NCBI GenBank assembly: GCA_964580905.1
Contig: CAZOLR010000002.1
Coordinates: 62,001 to 126,000 of the forward strand
Direction: 5' to 3'
Length of the DNA: 64,000 nucleotides
Origin: G041228335 sp964580905
Lineage (GTDB): Bacteria > Pseudomonadota > Alphaproteobacteria > Puniceispirillales > UBA1172
The notes under the pieces are model-generated. The model was not told the origin of the DNA. It worked only from the letters and a program-made list of their open reading frames with translations, and did not search any database. This document shows positions 1-8,109 of this stretch, piece by piece. Positions within the stretch are counted from its first letter, which is position 1. Each line of letters starts with the position of its first letter. Position numbers and translations under genes: made by a program.

Positions 1-609
1 GAATTCAAGGGGCAGATACCGGGTACGGCAGATAATCCTGAATTCTGGGCCAGCGGCATTTCTCTTGTTGCCCATATGCGTAACCCTTTTGTCCCTGCGG
101 TGCATATGAATACGCGCTATCTGAATACAGGTGGGATCGGGGGCAAACGCTGGTTTGGTGGCGGGGCTGATCTGACGCCGATTATGCCGATAACCGAAGA
201 TACTGATGATTTCCATTCCCGGTTGAAAGCGGCCTGTGACGCGCACGATCCTGAATACTACCCTCAGTACAAGGCCTGGTGTGATGAGTATTTCTATCTT
301 CCCCACCGAAGTGAAGCCCGGGGTGCCGGCGGGATTTTTTACGATTATCTCGATGAAGGGGATTTCGAAGGGGAGTTTGCTTTCACCCGTGATGTTGGTA
401 CGGCGTTTCTTGAGATTTACCCTGAGCTGGTGCGGCGACGGATGGAAACGCCATTCACCGATGCCGACAGGGAGCATCAGCTGGTTCGTCGTGGCCGCTA
501 TGTTGAGTTTAACCTGCTCTATGACCGGGGAACTGTTTTCGGATTGAAAACCGGCGGTAATGTTGAGGCGATTCTCATGTCCTTACCGCCTGAAGTCCGC
601 TGGCCCTGA
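1..609 (+). CDS. hemF: Oxygen-dependent coproporphyrinogen III oxidase, 3' part
   Basis: Carries out the O2-dependent decarboxylation of coproporphyrinogen III to protoporphyrinogen IX in haem synthesis (cytosolic). The reading frame is open from base 1, giving 202 visible residues; about 90-100 N-terminal residues lie outside the window if it has the usual length of about 300. The family signatures HMNTRY (visible residues 35-40) and WFGGGADLTP (52-61) are clear. It reads into the same strand as petABC, whose cytochromes need haem. A hairpin over the stop codon (603-622) has no U-tract, so read-through to petA is possible. Identity is very secure; only the start is missing. Confidence 0.95.
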   Translation, partial: EFKGQIPGTADNPEFWASGISLVAHMRNPFVPAVHMNTRYLNTGGIGGKRWFGGGADLTPIMPITEDTDDFHSRLKAACDAHDPEYYPQYKAWCDEYFYLPHRSEARGAGGIFYDYLDEGDFEGEFAFTRDVGTAFLEIYPELVRRRMETPFTDADREHQLVRRGRYVEFNLLYDRGTVFGLKTGGNVEAILMSLPPEVRWP

Positions 610-767
610 GGTGAGACAGGGCGGCAGGCGTATCATATGCATGTTTTAGAGACATTTGGTCGCACTGACCCTTGTAGCCGTTGATATGAGGCACAAACAA
701 CTTGGTTTCACCTGGCCTTAGCCGTATATTCAGGTCATTATTCTGCAAGGTATTGTAAGGGGGAATC

Positions 768-1298
768 ATGTCCGATACCGCCGATAATAAAGGCCGCCGC
801 GACTTTATTGTAGTTGCCACGAACACCATGATGGCTGTCGGTGCCGCTGCGGTTGCCTATCCATTGATCAATCAGATGAATCCAGCCGCCGATACACTGG
901 CACTGGCGTCGATCGAAGTCGACGTCTCAGGAATAGCTGTCGGCCAGGCCATTACGGTTAAATGGCGCGGCAAGCCGGTATTCATCCGTCGCCGCACAGA
1001 TGAGGAAATCAGCAAGGCTGCTAATGTCGATCTGGGTGATCTCCGTGATCCGGAAGCGGATACAGATCGGGTTCAGAAAGCTGAACTTCTGGTTATCCAG
1101 GGGATCTGCACCCATCTCGGATGCGTGCCGCTTGGTCAGAAAATTGGTGAAGTCAAAGGTGACTATAACGGCTGGTTCTGTCCGTGCCACGGGTCTCACT
1201 ACGATACATCTGGCCGCATTCGCAAAGGCCCGGCACCTACCAACCTGGAAGTGCCGCCTTACAGTTTCGTATCTGACAATGTAATCAAGATTGGTTGA
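768..1298 (+). CDS. petA: Ubiquinol-cytochrome c reductase Rieske iron-sulfur subunit
   Basis: The [2Fe-2S] subunit of the cytochrome bc1 complex, which carries an electron from ubiquinol to cytochrome c1 on the periplasmic face of the inner membrane. It has 176 residues. A Tat-like N-terminus (RRDF at 10-13 followed by a hydrophobic stretch) acts as the membrane anchor. Cluster ligands are in CTHLGC (Cys114, His116) and CPCHGSH (Cys138, His141), with Cys119 and Cys140 placed for the stabilising disulfide. A G-rich Shine-Dalgarno precedes the ATG. First gene of petABC, 16 bp before petB. Confidence 0.97.
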   Translation: MSDTADNKGRRDFIVVATNTMMAVGAAAVAYPLINQMNPAADTLALASIEVDVSGIAVGQAITVKWRGKPVFIRRRTDEEISKAANVDLGDLRDPEADTDRVQKAELLVIQGICTHLGCVPLGQKIGEVKGDYNGWFCPCHGSHYDTSGRIRKGPAPTNLEVPPYSFVSDNVIKIG

Positions 1299-1314
1299 GG
1301 GGAGTTAGAAACCG

Positions 1315-2574
1315 ATGGAGATGCAAAATTTCAAGAACCCTGTTGTTCGGTGGATTGATCACCGTCTTCCGGTGTTCAGTTTCATGCACCATGAGTTGCA
1401 TGAATATCCCACCCCGAAGAATCTGAATTATCTCTGGAATCTGGGGTCACTGGCAGGATTTGCCCTGGTCATAATGATCGTGACAGGCATCATCCTCGCC
1501 ATGCACTACACTCCTCATGTTGATCATGCGTTTGCTTCGGTTGAACGTATCATGCGTGACGTCAACCACGGCTGGCTTATCCGCTACATTCACATGAACG
1601 GGGCCAGTTTCTTCTTTATCGTTGTCTATATTCATATTTTCCGCGGTCTCTATTACGGCTCCTACAAAGCCCCGCGGGAGTTGCTCTGGATGCTGGGTGT
1701 TGTCATTCTTCTTCTGATGATGGCGACAGCTTTCATGGGATACGTGCTTCCCTGGGGCCAGATGAGCTTCTGGGGCGCCACGGTTATTACCAACCTGTTC
1801 TCTGCCATACCGTTTGTGGGTGAAAGCATTGTTGTCTGGCTCTGGGGCGGGTTTTCCGTTGATAATCCGACACTTTCACGTTTCTTTGCCCTGCATTATC
1901 TGATGCCGTTTCTTATCGCCGGGGTGGTGATACTTCATATCATTGCCCTGCACCGTTTCGGCTCAAACAACCCGCTTGGCATTGACGTCAGCGGCAAGCA
2001 GGACACCATACCCTTTCATCCGTACTACACCTCAAAGGATTTGTTTGGCGCAGTTGTGTTTCTGACGATTTTTGCATCAGCTGTTTTCTTCTATCCGAAC
2101 TTCCTCGGGCATCCGGATAACTACATACCGGCAAACCCATTACAGACGCCGGCACATATTGTTCCGGAATGGTACTTCCTGCCCTTCTACGCCATCCTGC
2201 GGGCTATTCCTGACAAGCTGGGTGGTGTTTTGTTCATGTTCGGGGCTATAGCGGTGCTGTTTGTTCTGCCATGGCTGGATAAGTCACCAGTGCGGAGCGG
2301 TCGTTTCCGTCCGGTCTTCAAGGTGTTTTTCTGGCTCCTGCTGCTGGATTGTATCCTGCTTGGCTATCTTGGTGCGAAACCAGCCGAAGGTATCTATGTT
2401 GTATTGTCACGACTGGCAACCGGCTGGTATTTCTTCCACTTCCTGATCGTGCTGCCAGCACTTTCGCTTGTGGAAAGAACACGTCCATTGCCACAATCGA
2501 TATCTGCTCCTGTACTCGGAGGCGGGGCGATGGCTGGTGCTGGTGCAGCGTCAAAGGAGAAGCCAAATGCGTAG
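1315..2574 (+). CDS. petB: Cytochrome b of the bc1 complex
   Basis: Membrane subunit that carries both b haems and the Qo and Qi quinone sites. It has 419 residues, the usual length for a full-length alphaproteobacterial cytochrome b with eight helices. The PEWY motif of the Qo site is at residues 284-287. The GYVLPWGQMSFWGA segment and the two histidine-bearing helices (around NGASFFFIVVYIH and HYLMPFLIAGVVILH) are all recognisable. The end overlaps petC by 8 bp, so translation of the two is probably coupled. Confidence 0.97.
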   Translation: MEMQNFKNPVVRWIDHRLPVFSFMHHELHEYPTPKNLNYLWNLGSLAGFALVIMIVTGIILAMHYTPHVDHAFASVERIMRDVNHGWLIRYIHMNGASFFFIVVYIHIFRGLYYGSYKAPRELLWMLGVVILLLMMATAFMGYVLPWGQMSFWGATVITNLFSAIPFVGESIVVWLWGGFSVDNPTLSRFFALHYLMPFLIAGVVILHIIALHRFGSNNPLGIDVSGKQDTIPFHPYYTSKDLFGAVVFLTIFASAVFFYPNFLGHPDNYIPANPLQTPAHIVPEWYFLPFYAILRAIPDKLGGVLFMFGAIAVLFVLPWLDKSPVRSGRFRPVFKVFFWLLLLDCILLGYLGAKPAEGIYVVLSRLATGWYFFHFLIVLPALSLVERTRPLPQSISAPVLGGGAMAGAGAASKEKPNA

Positions 2575-3343
2575 TCTGAAATCAATCACGCTGAGCCTGG
2601 CGCTTACATTGGGCATGCTGACAGCGGCGCAAAATGTATATGCCGCCGGTTCTGGCGGAACCATTACGGAACGTGACTGGACATTCAGCGGCCCCTTCGG
2701 ATATTTTGATCAGGCGTCACTGCAACGCGGTTTCCAGGTATATCGTGAAGTGTGTTCCGGCTGTCATGGTCTGGACTATATCGCCTTCCGCAATTTTGCT
2801 GACCTTGGGTACAATGAAGCTGAAATCAAGGCGATTGCGGCGGAATTTGAAGTTACCGACGGGCCGAATGATGAAGGCGAAATGTTCATCCGTGCGGGTA
2901 TTCCTGCTGATCGCTACCCTAACCCCTATGCAAATGAAAATGCGGCAAGGGCGGCAAACGGGGGGGCGTATCCGCCTGATTTGTCGCTGATGATCAAGGC
3001 ACGTCCCAACGGAGCAAACTATCTCTACAGCCTTCTGACAGGTTACGCAGATGCTCCAGCCGGGGTCGAAATGCCAGACGGCATGCATTACAATTCTGCC
3101 TATAGCGGGCATCTGATTGCCATGCCTCAGCCACTTTATGGCGATGACGTCACGCTGGCAGACGGAAGTGACGCCTCGATCGAAGCTCTCGCTGCTGATG
3201 TGGTTACTTTTCTGGCGTGGACATCTGAGCCAGAACTGGAGGCCCGCAAGCGGACGGGTATCGCGGCGATGATCTTCCTTCTGGTGATGTGCTTTGTCTC
3301 TTACGGGTCAATGCGCTATGTCTGGTCCGATGTAAAAAAATAG
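2567..3343 (+). CDS. petC: Cytochrome c1 of the bc1 complex
   Basis: Haem c subunit that passes electrons from the Rieske protein to soluble or membrane cytochrome c. The ATG at 2567 is chosen because AAAGGAGAA sits just upstream and the protein then opens with a Sec signal peptide (cleavage near residues 26-27, after VYA-A). That gives 258 residues. The haem site is C63-S-G-C66-H67; a Met in the MPQPLYG segment is the likely sixth ligand. A single C-terminal helix (AAMIFLLVMCFVSYGS) anchors it to the membrane. Last gene of the operon, followed at once by a strong terminator. Confidence 0.97.
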   Translation: MRSLKSITLSLALTLGMLTAAQNVYAAGSGGTITERDWTFSGPFGYFDQASLQRGFQVYREVCSGCHGLDYIAFRNFADLGYNEAEIKAIAAEFEVTDGPNDEGEMFIRAGIPADRYPNPYANENAARAANGGAYPPDLSLMIKARPNGANYLYSLLTGYADAPAGVEMPDGMHYNSAYSGHLIAMPQPLYGDDVTLADGSDASIEALAADVVTFLAWTSEPELEARKRTGIAAMIFLLVMCFVSYGSMRYVWSDVKK

Positions 3344-3363
3344 ACTTTAAACCCAAAAGTATG

Positions 3364-3394
3364 AAAAACCCGGTCAGATGGCCGGGTTTTTTTT
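3364..3394 (+). terminator. Rho-independent terminator of petABC
   Basis: Arms AAACCCGG (3366-3373) and CCGGGTTT (3382-3389) form a perfect 8-bp stem with an 8-nt loop, followed by an unbroken run of T. It lies 20 bp after the petC stop, which fits the end of the petABC transcript. Confidence 0.93.
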
Positions 3395-3458
3395 ATCGCC
3401 AAACGGTATTTTGTATGTAACCATAATAACGGTTAGGCCTCTCAAGGGGGATGGGGTG

Positions 3459-3677
3459 ATGCAGAAACTGACCTGCGATGAGTGCGGCGCACAATTTAAC
3501 TGTGGGTCAACTCCGGCCGGATCATGCTGGTGTATGAATCTGCCAAATATGCGGGATAGTTTTGATCTCGCGGGTAAATGCGTCTGCCCGAGTTGCCTGA
3601 CCAAAGGCAAGGCAAAAGCCATCACCAGAATGCGGCGCGAGCGCAAAGCCGTCCGACAAAGCAATGCCATAAGGTAA
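3459..3677 (+). CDS. Small cysteine-rich CWC-family protein
   Basis: A 72-residue protein with the pattern CxxC...C...CWC, then a further CxxC (CVCPSC), as in the Cys_rich_CWC family of short presumed metal-binding proteins of unknown function. The C-terminus is highly basic (RMRRERKAVRQ), which might allow nucleic-acid contact, but that is inference. The ATG at 3459 is chosen because an AAGGGGG stretch precedes it by 8 bp and the first cysteine pair follows closely. It is convergent with ychF, with 7 bp between stops. Confidence 0.75.
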   Translation: MQKLTCDECGAQFNCGSTPAGSCWCMNLPNMRDSFDLAGKCVCPSCLTKGKAKAITRMRRERKAVRQSNAIR

Positions 3678-3684
3678 TGGTGAT

Positions 3685-4785
3685 CTAGACGTTGAACCGG
3701 AAATGGAAAACGTCGCCGTCTACGACTTTGTATTCAGACCCCTCTATGCGCAGCTTTCCGGCTTCTTTTGCGCCTGCTTCGCCATTGCAGGCAATATAGT
3801 CTTCATAAGAAATGGTTTCGGCCCGGATGAATCCACGTTCGAAATCTGTATGGATAACACCGGCAGCCTTGGGTGCGGTCGCTCCGCTTGCCACTGTCCA
3901 TGCCCGCGCTTCCTTGGGGCCGACAGTGAAGAACGTGACAAGATCGAGGAGCTGATATCCGGTGCGTATCATGCGGGAAAGTCCGGCTTCCTCAAGCCCG
4001 AGATCGACCAGAAATTCCATTTTCTCATCCGCATCAAGTGAGATGATTTCACTTTCGATGGCGGCCGATACGATCACAACCGCCGCGTTTTCTGCAACCG
4101 CTTTTTCTTTTACACGATCCGTCAGGGAATTTCCTTTTGCGGCAGAGGCTTCATCAACGTTACAGACATAGAGGACGGGTTTTGAGGTCAGCAATTGCAT
4201 GGAGGGCAGTGTTCTGGCCTCATCTTCGGTGAGCCCCGGGACAGATCTTGCAGGGTGTCCATCCGACAAGCCTTTATAGAGTTTTTCCATCAGGACCAGC
4301 ATTGCCTTGGCTTCCTTGTCCTGGCCTCTGGCTTTCTTGACAAGATTGGCCATGCGTTTTTCCAATGAATCCAAATCAGCCAGCATAAGTTCCGTATCAA
4401 CGGTATCAGCATCACGAACAGGATCCACCGATCCGTCAACATGGGTAATATTCTCGTCCTCAAAACAGCGTAGAACATGTGCAATGGCATCAACTTCACG
4501 AATGTTGCCAAGGAACTGGTTGCCAAGGCCTTCACCTTTGGAGGCCCCGCGGACAAGACCGGCAATATCAACAAATTCTATCTGTGTTGGCAGGATCTGC
4601 GCCGATTTGGCAATGGCTGCGAGTTTGTAAAGACGTTCATCCGGCACGGCTACCCGTCCGGTGTTTGGTTCAATCGTGCAGAAAGGATAATTGGCTGCAT
4701 CTGCCGCGGCACTTTCTGTCAGGGCATTAAAGAGGGTGGATTTGCCTATATTGGGAAGGCCTACAATTCCGCATTTAAACCCCAT
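3685..4785 (-). CDS. ychF: Redox-regulated ATPase YchF (Obg family)
   Basis: Universally conserved P-loop protein of the Obg/TRAFAC group that uses ATP rather than GTP and binds ribosomes; roles in oxidative stress and translation quality are reported for the family. It has 366 residues. The P-loop GLPNIGKST is at 9-17, a coiled-coil region follows, and a C-terminal TGS domain ends in DGDVFHFRFNV. The start MGFKCGIVG at 4785 is the usual family N-terminus and has an AAAGGAT site; a longer frame adds 30 unrelated residues. The first bases overlap the 3' end of pth by 11 bp, as in many alphaproteobacteria. Confidence 0.95.
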   Translation of the reverse strand: MGFKCGIVGLPNIGKSTLFNALTESAAADAANYPFCTIEPNTGRVAVPDERLYKLAAIAKSAQILPTQIEFVDIAGLVRGASKGEGLGNQFLGNIREVDAIAHVLRCFEDENITHVDGSVDPVRDADTVDTELMLADLDSLEKRMANLVKKARGQDKEAKAMLVLMEKLYKGLSDGHPARSVPGLTEDEARTLPSMQLLTSKPVLYVCNVDEASAAKGNSLTDRVKEKAVAENAAVVIVSAAIESEIISLDADEKMEFLVDLGLEEAGLSRMIRTGYQLLDLVTFFTVGPKEARAWTVASGATAPKAAGVIHTDFERGFIRAETISYEDYIACNGEAGAKEAGKLRIEGSEYKVVDGDVFHFRFNV

Positions 4786-5410
4786 TGGTTTTATCCTTTG
4801 TTGTTGCTGGCCCGGGCTCAACTTCTGGTGCCGGACAAAGATGCGCCACTTTTGTTGCAAAGGCATTTCCGTCATCCCCGAAGAGGAGCGAAAGCTCGGA
4901 TGCCATGGTATCTATAAGAGGATGAACCCAGGTTTCCTGTTCATCTTTGGTGAAGTCTGACAAGACGTGGCTGTCCACCATTTTATTGGCCGATGTGGCA
5001 AAAGGGGATCTTCCGACTCCAATTCTGAGACGGGTGTAATCCGTGCCGATATGGCGGTCGATATCACGCAACCCGTTATGCCCGCCATGCCCACCACCTG
5101 TTTTTATCCTGACCTTGCCCGGAGCAAGATCAATATCATCATGCGCTACCATGAGATTATGGGGAGGTGTTTTGGTGAAATCCATATGTTGTTTGATCGG
5201 CAGGCCTGACCTGTTCATAAAACTCATGGGTTTTATCAGCAGGACACGGGTATGGCCAACTCGGCCATCGCTGGTATCGGCGTTGTATTTACGCCGCCAT
5301 GATGAAAATTCATAGAGCGCATGCACCGCATCCAGGAATATGAAGCCGATATTGTGTCGATGGCCTTTGTATGAAGAGCCGGGATTGCCCAGACCAGCAA
5401 GAATGATCAT
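4775..5410 (-). CDS. pth: Peptidyl-tRNA hydrolase
   Basis: Cleaves the ester bond of peptidyl-tRNAs released early from ribosomes and so recycles tRNA. It has 211 residues, slightly longer than the E. coli enzyme (194) because of a Pro/Glu/Lys-rich C-terminal tail. Catalytic residues can be placed: His19 in RHNIGF, Asn66 in PMSFMN, Asp91 in HDDIDL. It sits between rplY and ychF in the classic prs-rplY-pth-ychF order, 34 bp after rplY. Confidence 0.96.
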   Translation of the reverse strand: MIILAGLGNPGSSYKGHRHNIGFIFLDAVHALYEFSSWRRKYNADTSDGRVGHTRVLLIKPMSFMNRSGLPIKQHMDFTKTPPHNLMVAHDDIDLAPGKVRIKTGGGHGGHNGLRDIDRHIGTDYTRLRIGVGRSPFATSANKMVDSHVLSDFTKDEQETWVHPLIDTMASELSLLFGDDGNAFATKVAHLCPAPEVEPGPATTKDKTNGV

Positions 5411-5444
5411 TCAATCTCTCCGCTGGTCCGGCCGATCTGGCAGA

Positions 5445-6092
5445 TTATTCATCCGCCCCGGTATCTTCATCGCCTTCTTCTGTTGCCGCATCATCAGTGT
5501 CATCGGTTTCTGTTTCAGCCGGAGCAACTGTTGGTGCCGCAATGGTGGCGATGGTGAAGTCGCGGTCGGTGATTGTTGGTTCCACACCCTCAGGCAGAGA
5601 TACCGCGCTGATATGGATGGAATCCCCGACAACTGTTCCCTCAAGATCAACTTCCAGATTTTCCGGAATGCTGGTGGCAGGACAGTTGACTTCGACTTCA
5701 TAGCGGACAACGTTCAGCACGCCGCCTGCCTTGAGGCCGGGCGACTTTTCTTCGTTAAGGAATACGACCGGCACCGAAACGGCGATGGTAGCTCCCTTGG
5801 AAATACGAAGGAAATCGACATGCAAGGGAACATCCGTAACCGGATGAAACTGAATATCACGGGCCAGCACGTTGTTCTTTTCTCCATCAACAGTAATGTT
5901 GAGAAGCTGGCTGAAAATGCCGGGGGTGCTGATCAGTTTGCTGAATGCATTTGCGTCGAGTGTAATGCTGAGGGGATCTTTACGGTCGCCATAAATAACA
6001 GCAGGGATGAGCCCTGCACGACGTGCCGCCCGGGCGGACCCCTTACCTGCCCGGTCGCGCTTTGATGCGCTAAGTGTCATGGTATCAGACAT
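5445..6092 (-). CDS. rplY: Large ribosomal subunit protein bL25, Ctc-type
   Basis: Binds 5S rRNA in the 50S subunit. It is the long (TL5/Ctc) form with 215 residues: an N-terminal L25 domain (SKRDRAGKGSARAARR...IPAVIYG) plus a C-terminal beta domain, ending in an acidic tail rich in Asp/Glu/Thr. The start MSDTMTLSA at 6092 is preferred because GGAG lies 6 nt upstream; a longer frame starting at 6104 or at a TTG is possible. It is separated from prs by a terminator, so it probably has its own promoter in the 6093-6170 gap. Confidence 0.94.
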   Translation of the reverse strand: MSDTMTLSASKRDRAGKGSARAARRAGLIPAVIYGDRKDPLSITLDANAFSKLISTPGIFSQLLNITVDGEKNNVLARDIQFHPVTDVPLHVDFLRISKGATIAVSVPVVFLNEEKSPGLKAGGVLNVVRYEVEVNCPATSIPENLEVDLEGTVVGDSIHISAVSLPEGVEPTITDRDFTIATIAAPTVAPAETETDDTDDAATEEGDEDTGADE

Positions 6093-6169
6093 GATTTTCT
6101 CCATCAAAATGGGCCATGCCTCCAGGGGTGCATGGCTGGTTAAGCACCTGTCTAATGCTTCAGGCTTTA

Positions 6170-6204
6170 AAAGAAAAGAAAAAAAACCAGATTTCCGCTG
6201 GTTT
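6170..6204 (-). terminator. Rho-independent terminator after prs
   Basis: On the minus strand, AAACCAG (6198-6204) pairs with CTGGTTT (6184-6190) around a 7-nt loop and runs into a long T-rich tail. It begins 3 bp after the prs stop codon. Confidence 0.85.
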
Positions 6205-6206
6205 GT

Positions 6207-7139
6207 TTAATTAAAAAGTGAAGATACAGAGCGTTCTTCGTTGATCCTTATAATAGCTTCACCGAGAAGAGGTGCAACGGTGAGCTGACGGATATTTTTG
6301 GCAACCCGCATGGCCTCGGTGGCAAGAATACTGTCGGTGGTCACCAGTGAAGATAAAGGCGAGGACGCAACGCGTGAAACGGCACCGCCGGAAAGAACCC
6401 CATGGGTGACATAGGCATCGACAGAAATTGCGCCCTGGTCGATCAGAGCCTGAGCTGCGTTGCAGAGCGTGCCGCCTGAATCAACAATATCGTCGACCAT
6501 GATGCAACGCCTGTCGTTAACATCGCCGATAATGTTCATGACTTCCGAAACACCGGCGCGTTCACGTCGCTTATCTATGATGGCAAGTTCGGCATCAAGC
6601 CTTTTGGCGATGGCCCGTGCCCGGACAACCCCGCCCACATCAGGCGAGACCACAACGAGCCGGTCCTTCGGGTAATTTTTCCTGATATCATCAGTCAGGA
6701 CAGGAGCAGCGAACAGATTGTCGGTTGGAATATCAAAGAAACCTTGTATCTGGTCGGCGTGTAAATCCATGGTCAGGACGCGATCGGCACCAGCCGACGT
6801 GATGAGATTGGCTACAAGTTTTGCTGAAATCGGTGTTCTTGGCCCTGATTTCCGGTCCTGCCTCGCATAGCCATAATACGGAATGACGGCAGTGATACGT
6901 CGTGCCGAACCCCGGCGGAGGGCATCCAGTGTCACCAGCAATTCCATCAGATTATCGTTAGCGGGATAAGATGTTGACTGAATAACGAAAACGTCTTCAC
7001 CACGAACGTTTTCCTGTATCTCAGCAAAGACTTCCATATCGGCAAAGCGCCGGATATCAGCTTTGGTCAGGGGTTTGTCCAGATAGGCAGCAATGGCTTC
7101 GGCAAGAGGGCGATTGGAATTACAGGACAAAATCTTCAT
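6207..7139 (-). CDS. prs: Ribose-phosphate pyrophosphokinase
   Basis: Makes PRPP from ribose 5-phosphate and ATP for purine, pyrimidine, His, Trp and NAD synthesis. The ATG at 7139 gives 310 residues, the usual class I length, starting MKILSCNSNRPLA and preceded by GGAAG; the longer frame adds 17 residues without family support. Recognisable are the divalent-cation loop near MDLHADQIQGFFDIP and the PRPP-binding loop VDDIVDSGGT. It is followed by a strong terminator. Confidence 0.96.
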   Translation of the reverse strand: MKILSCNSNRPLAEAIAAYLDKPLTKADIRRFADMEVFAEIQENVRGEDVFVIQSTSYPANDNLMELLVTLDALRRGSARRITAVIPYYGYARQDRKSGPRTPISAKLVANLITSAGADRVLTMDLHADQIQGFFDIPTDNLFAAPVLTDDIRKNYPKDRLVVVSPDVGGVVRARAIAKRLDAELAIIDKRRERAGVSEVMNIIGDVNDRRCIMVDDIVDSGGTLCNAAQALIDQGAISVDAYVTHGVLSGGAVSRVASSPLSSLVTTDSILATEAMRVAKNIRQLTVAPLLGEAIIRINEERSVSSLFN

Positions 7140-7220
7140 CAGAACTGCTTCCGCATTGGGTAAAGAGAATTCTTGATAGCAATAAGGCACCCGCTGGGCA
7201 AGGGTTTGATTGCAGATCTG

Positions 7221-7289
7221 TTACACCAGAACACAAGAGGCCACCAGCCCGAGAAGAAAGAGACCTAAAAATATATAAAGATGTGGCAT
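7221..7289 (-). CDS. Possible 22-residue hydrophobic peptide
   Basis: A short frame in the gap between pgeF and prs would encode MPHLYIFLGLFLLGLVASCV plus two residues, a single membrane-spanning segment. No convincing ribosome binding site is seen, and no homologue is known to me. It may be chance; it is listed because the gap is otherwise empty and hydrophobic small proteins are often missed. Confidence 0.2.
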   Translation of the reverse strand: MPHLYIFLGLFLLGLVASCVLV

Positions 7290-7310
7290 ATCGTTAACTT
7301 TTATATGGGG

Positions 7311-8087
7311 TTAGCATCCGTCAATCCGGATCATGGTCATCAGGCGCCCGGTATCGGGCAAATGCTGGTGAGTAGCGCGTCGATGGCTGAAAAACTTCTC
7401 GTCACTGTAGGTATCTTCCCTCAAAGCCACTGATTCGATGCCCAAACGGTTCAATTGTTCCCTGACATATCCGGGGAGATCAAAAAGATAGCGCCCGTCT
7501 TCCGTATCGTTTTTAAAAAATGTTTCCGCCCAGCTCGTTGCGGCCAGAACCTCGTTAAGCAAATCATCGCCAACCTGATAGGAGTGCTGCTGGATTGCAG
7601 GACCGATAACGGCTCTGATCTGGCTGTCCTCCGCGCCAAGTTCACGAAGAGCACTGACGGTGTTTGCTATAATTCCGAGAGTTGCGCCACGCCAGCCGGC
7701 ATGCGCCGCTCCGATAACACCATTTTTCGCATCAGCAAAAACGACGGGCACACAATCCGCAGTCAGGATAGTCAAGGTAAGGCCGTTGCAGTTGGTTACC
7801 AGTGCATCACCTTCACGACGTTGCTCATCCCCGGGCCGGGTAGTCAGTGCAATGGCTGAATGTATCTGGTACAGTCCCATCACCGTTTCAGGTTCACCAC
7901 CTATCGCCGCCGCCGCCCGGGAGCGGTTTTCATTTACCAAAGAGATCTCATCCTTTGAGCCCGGTCCTCCATTGAGGCTTTCGTAAACACCTGCGCTTAC
8001 GCCGCCATATCGAGTGAAGAATCCATGCCTGATGCCGGGAAGATCAAGAATTGGATGCGTAAGGTAAGGGGGAGGGGTACGGGTCAT
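7311..8087 (-). CDS. pgeF: YfiH/PgeF-family multicopper-like purine nucleoside phosphorylase
   Basis: Family members act on purine nucleosides (adenosine deaminase and phosphorylase activity) and E. coli PgeF edits peptidoglycan precursors; older names are laccase domain protein or polyphenol oxidase. The metal-binding motifs are present: ADCVPV, HAGWRG and QQHSYQVG. The start MTRTPPPYL at 8087 (258 residues) has AGGA 8 nt upstream and avoids the overlap with the upstream gene that the longer frame would need. It follows the MidA-like gene by 22 bp in the lgt-midA-pgeF run. Confidence 0.88.
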   Translation of the reverse strand: MTRTPPPYLTHPILDLPGIRHGFFTRYGGVSAGVYESLNGGPGSKDEISLVNENRSRAAAAIGGEPETVMGLYQIHSAIALTTRPGDEQRREGDALVTNCNGLTLTILTADCVPVVFADAKNGVIGAAHAGWRGATLGIIANTVSALRELGAEDSQIRAVIGPAIQQHSYQVGDDLLNEVLAATSWAETFFKNDTEDGRYLFDLPGYVREQLNRLGIESVALREDTYSDEKFFSHRRATHQHLPDTGRLMTMIRIDGC

Positions 8088-8109
8088 AAAAACGATCCTG
8101 CCATAAATA

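Noticed and set aside
603..622. Terminator after hemF
   Set aside because: A 6-bp hairpin overlaps the stop codon but has no U-tract.
5340..6065. Long plus-strand frame opposite rplY (241 codons)
   Set aside because: It lies antisense to a clear ribosomal protein gene, has no family features and is explained by codon bias. The same holds for frames opposite uvrB at 21842-22760.
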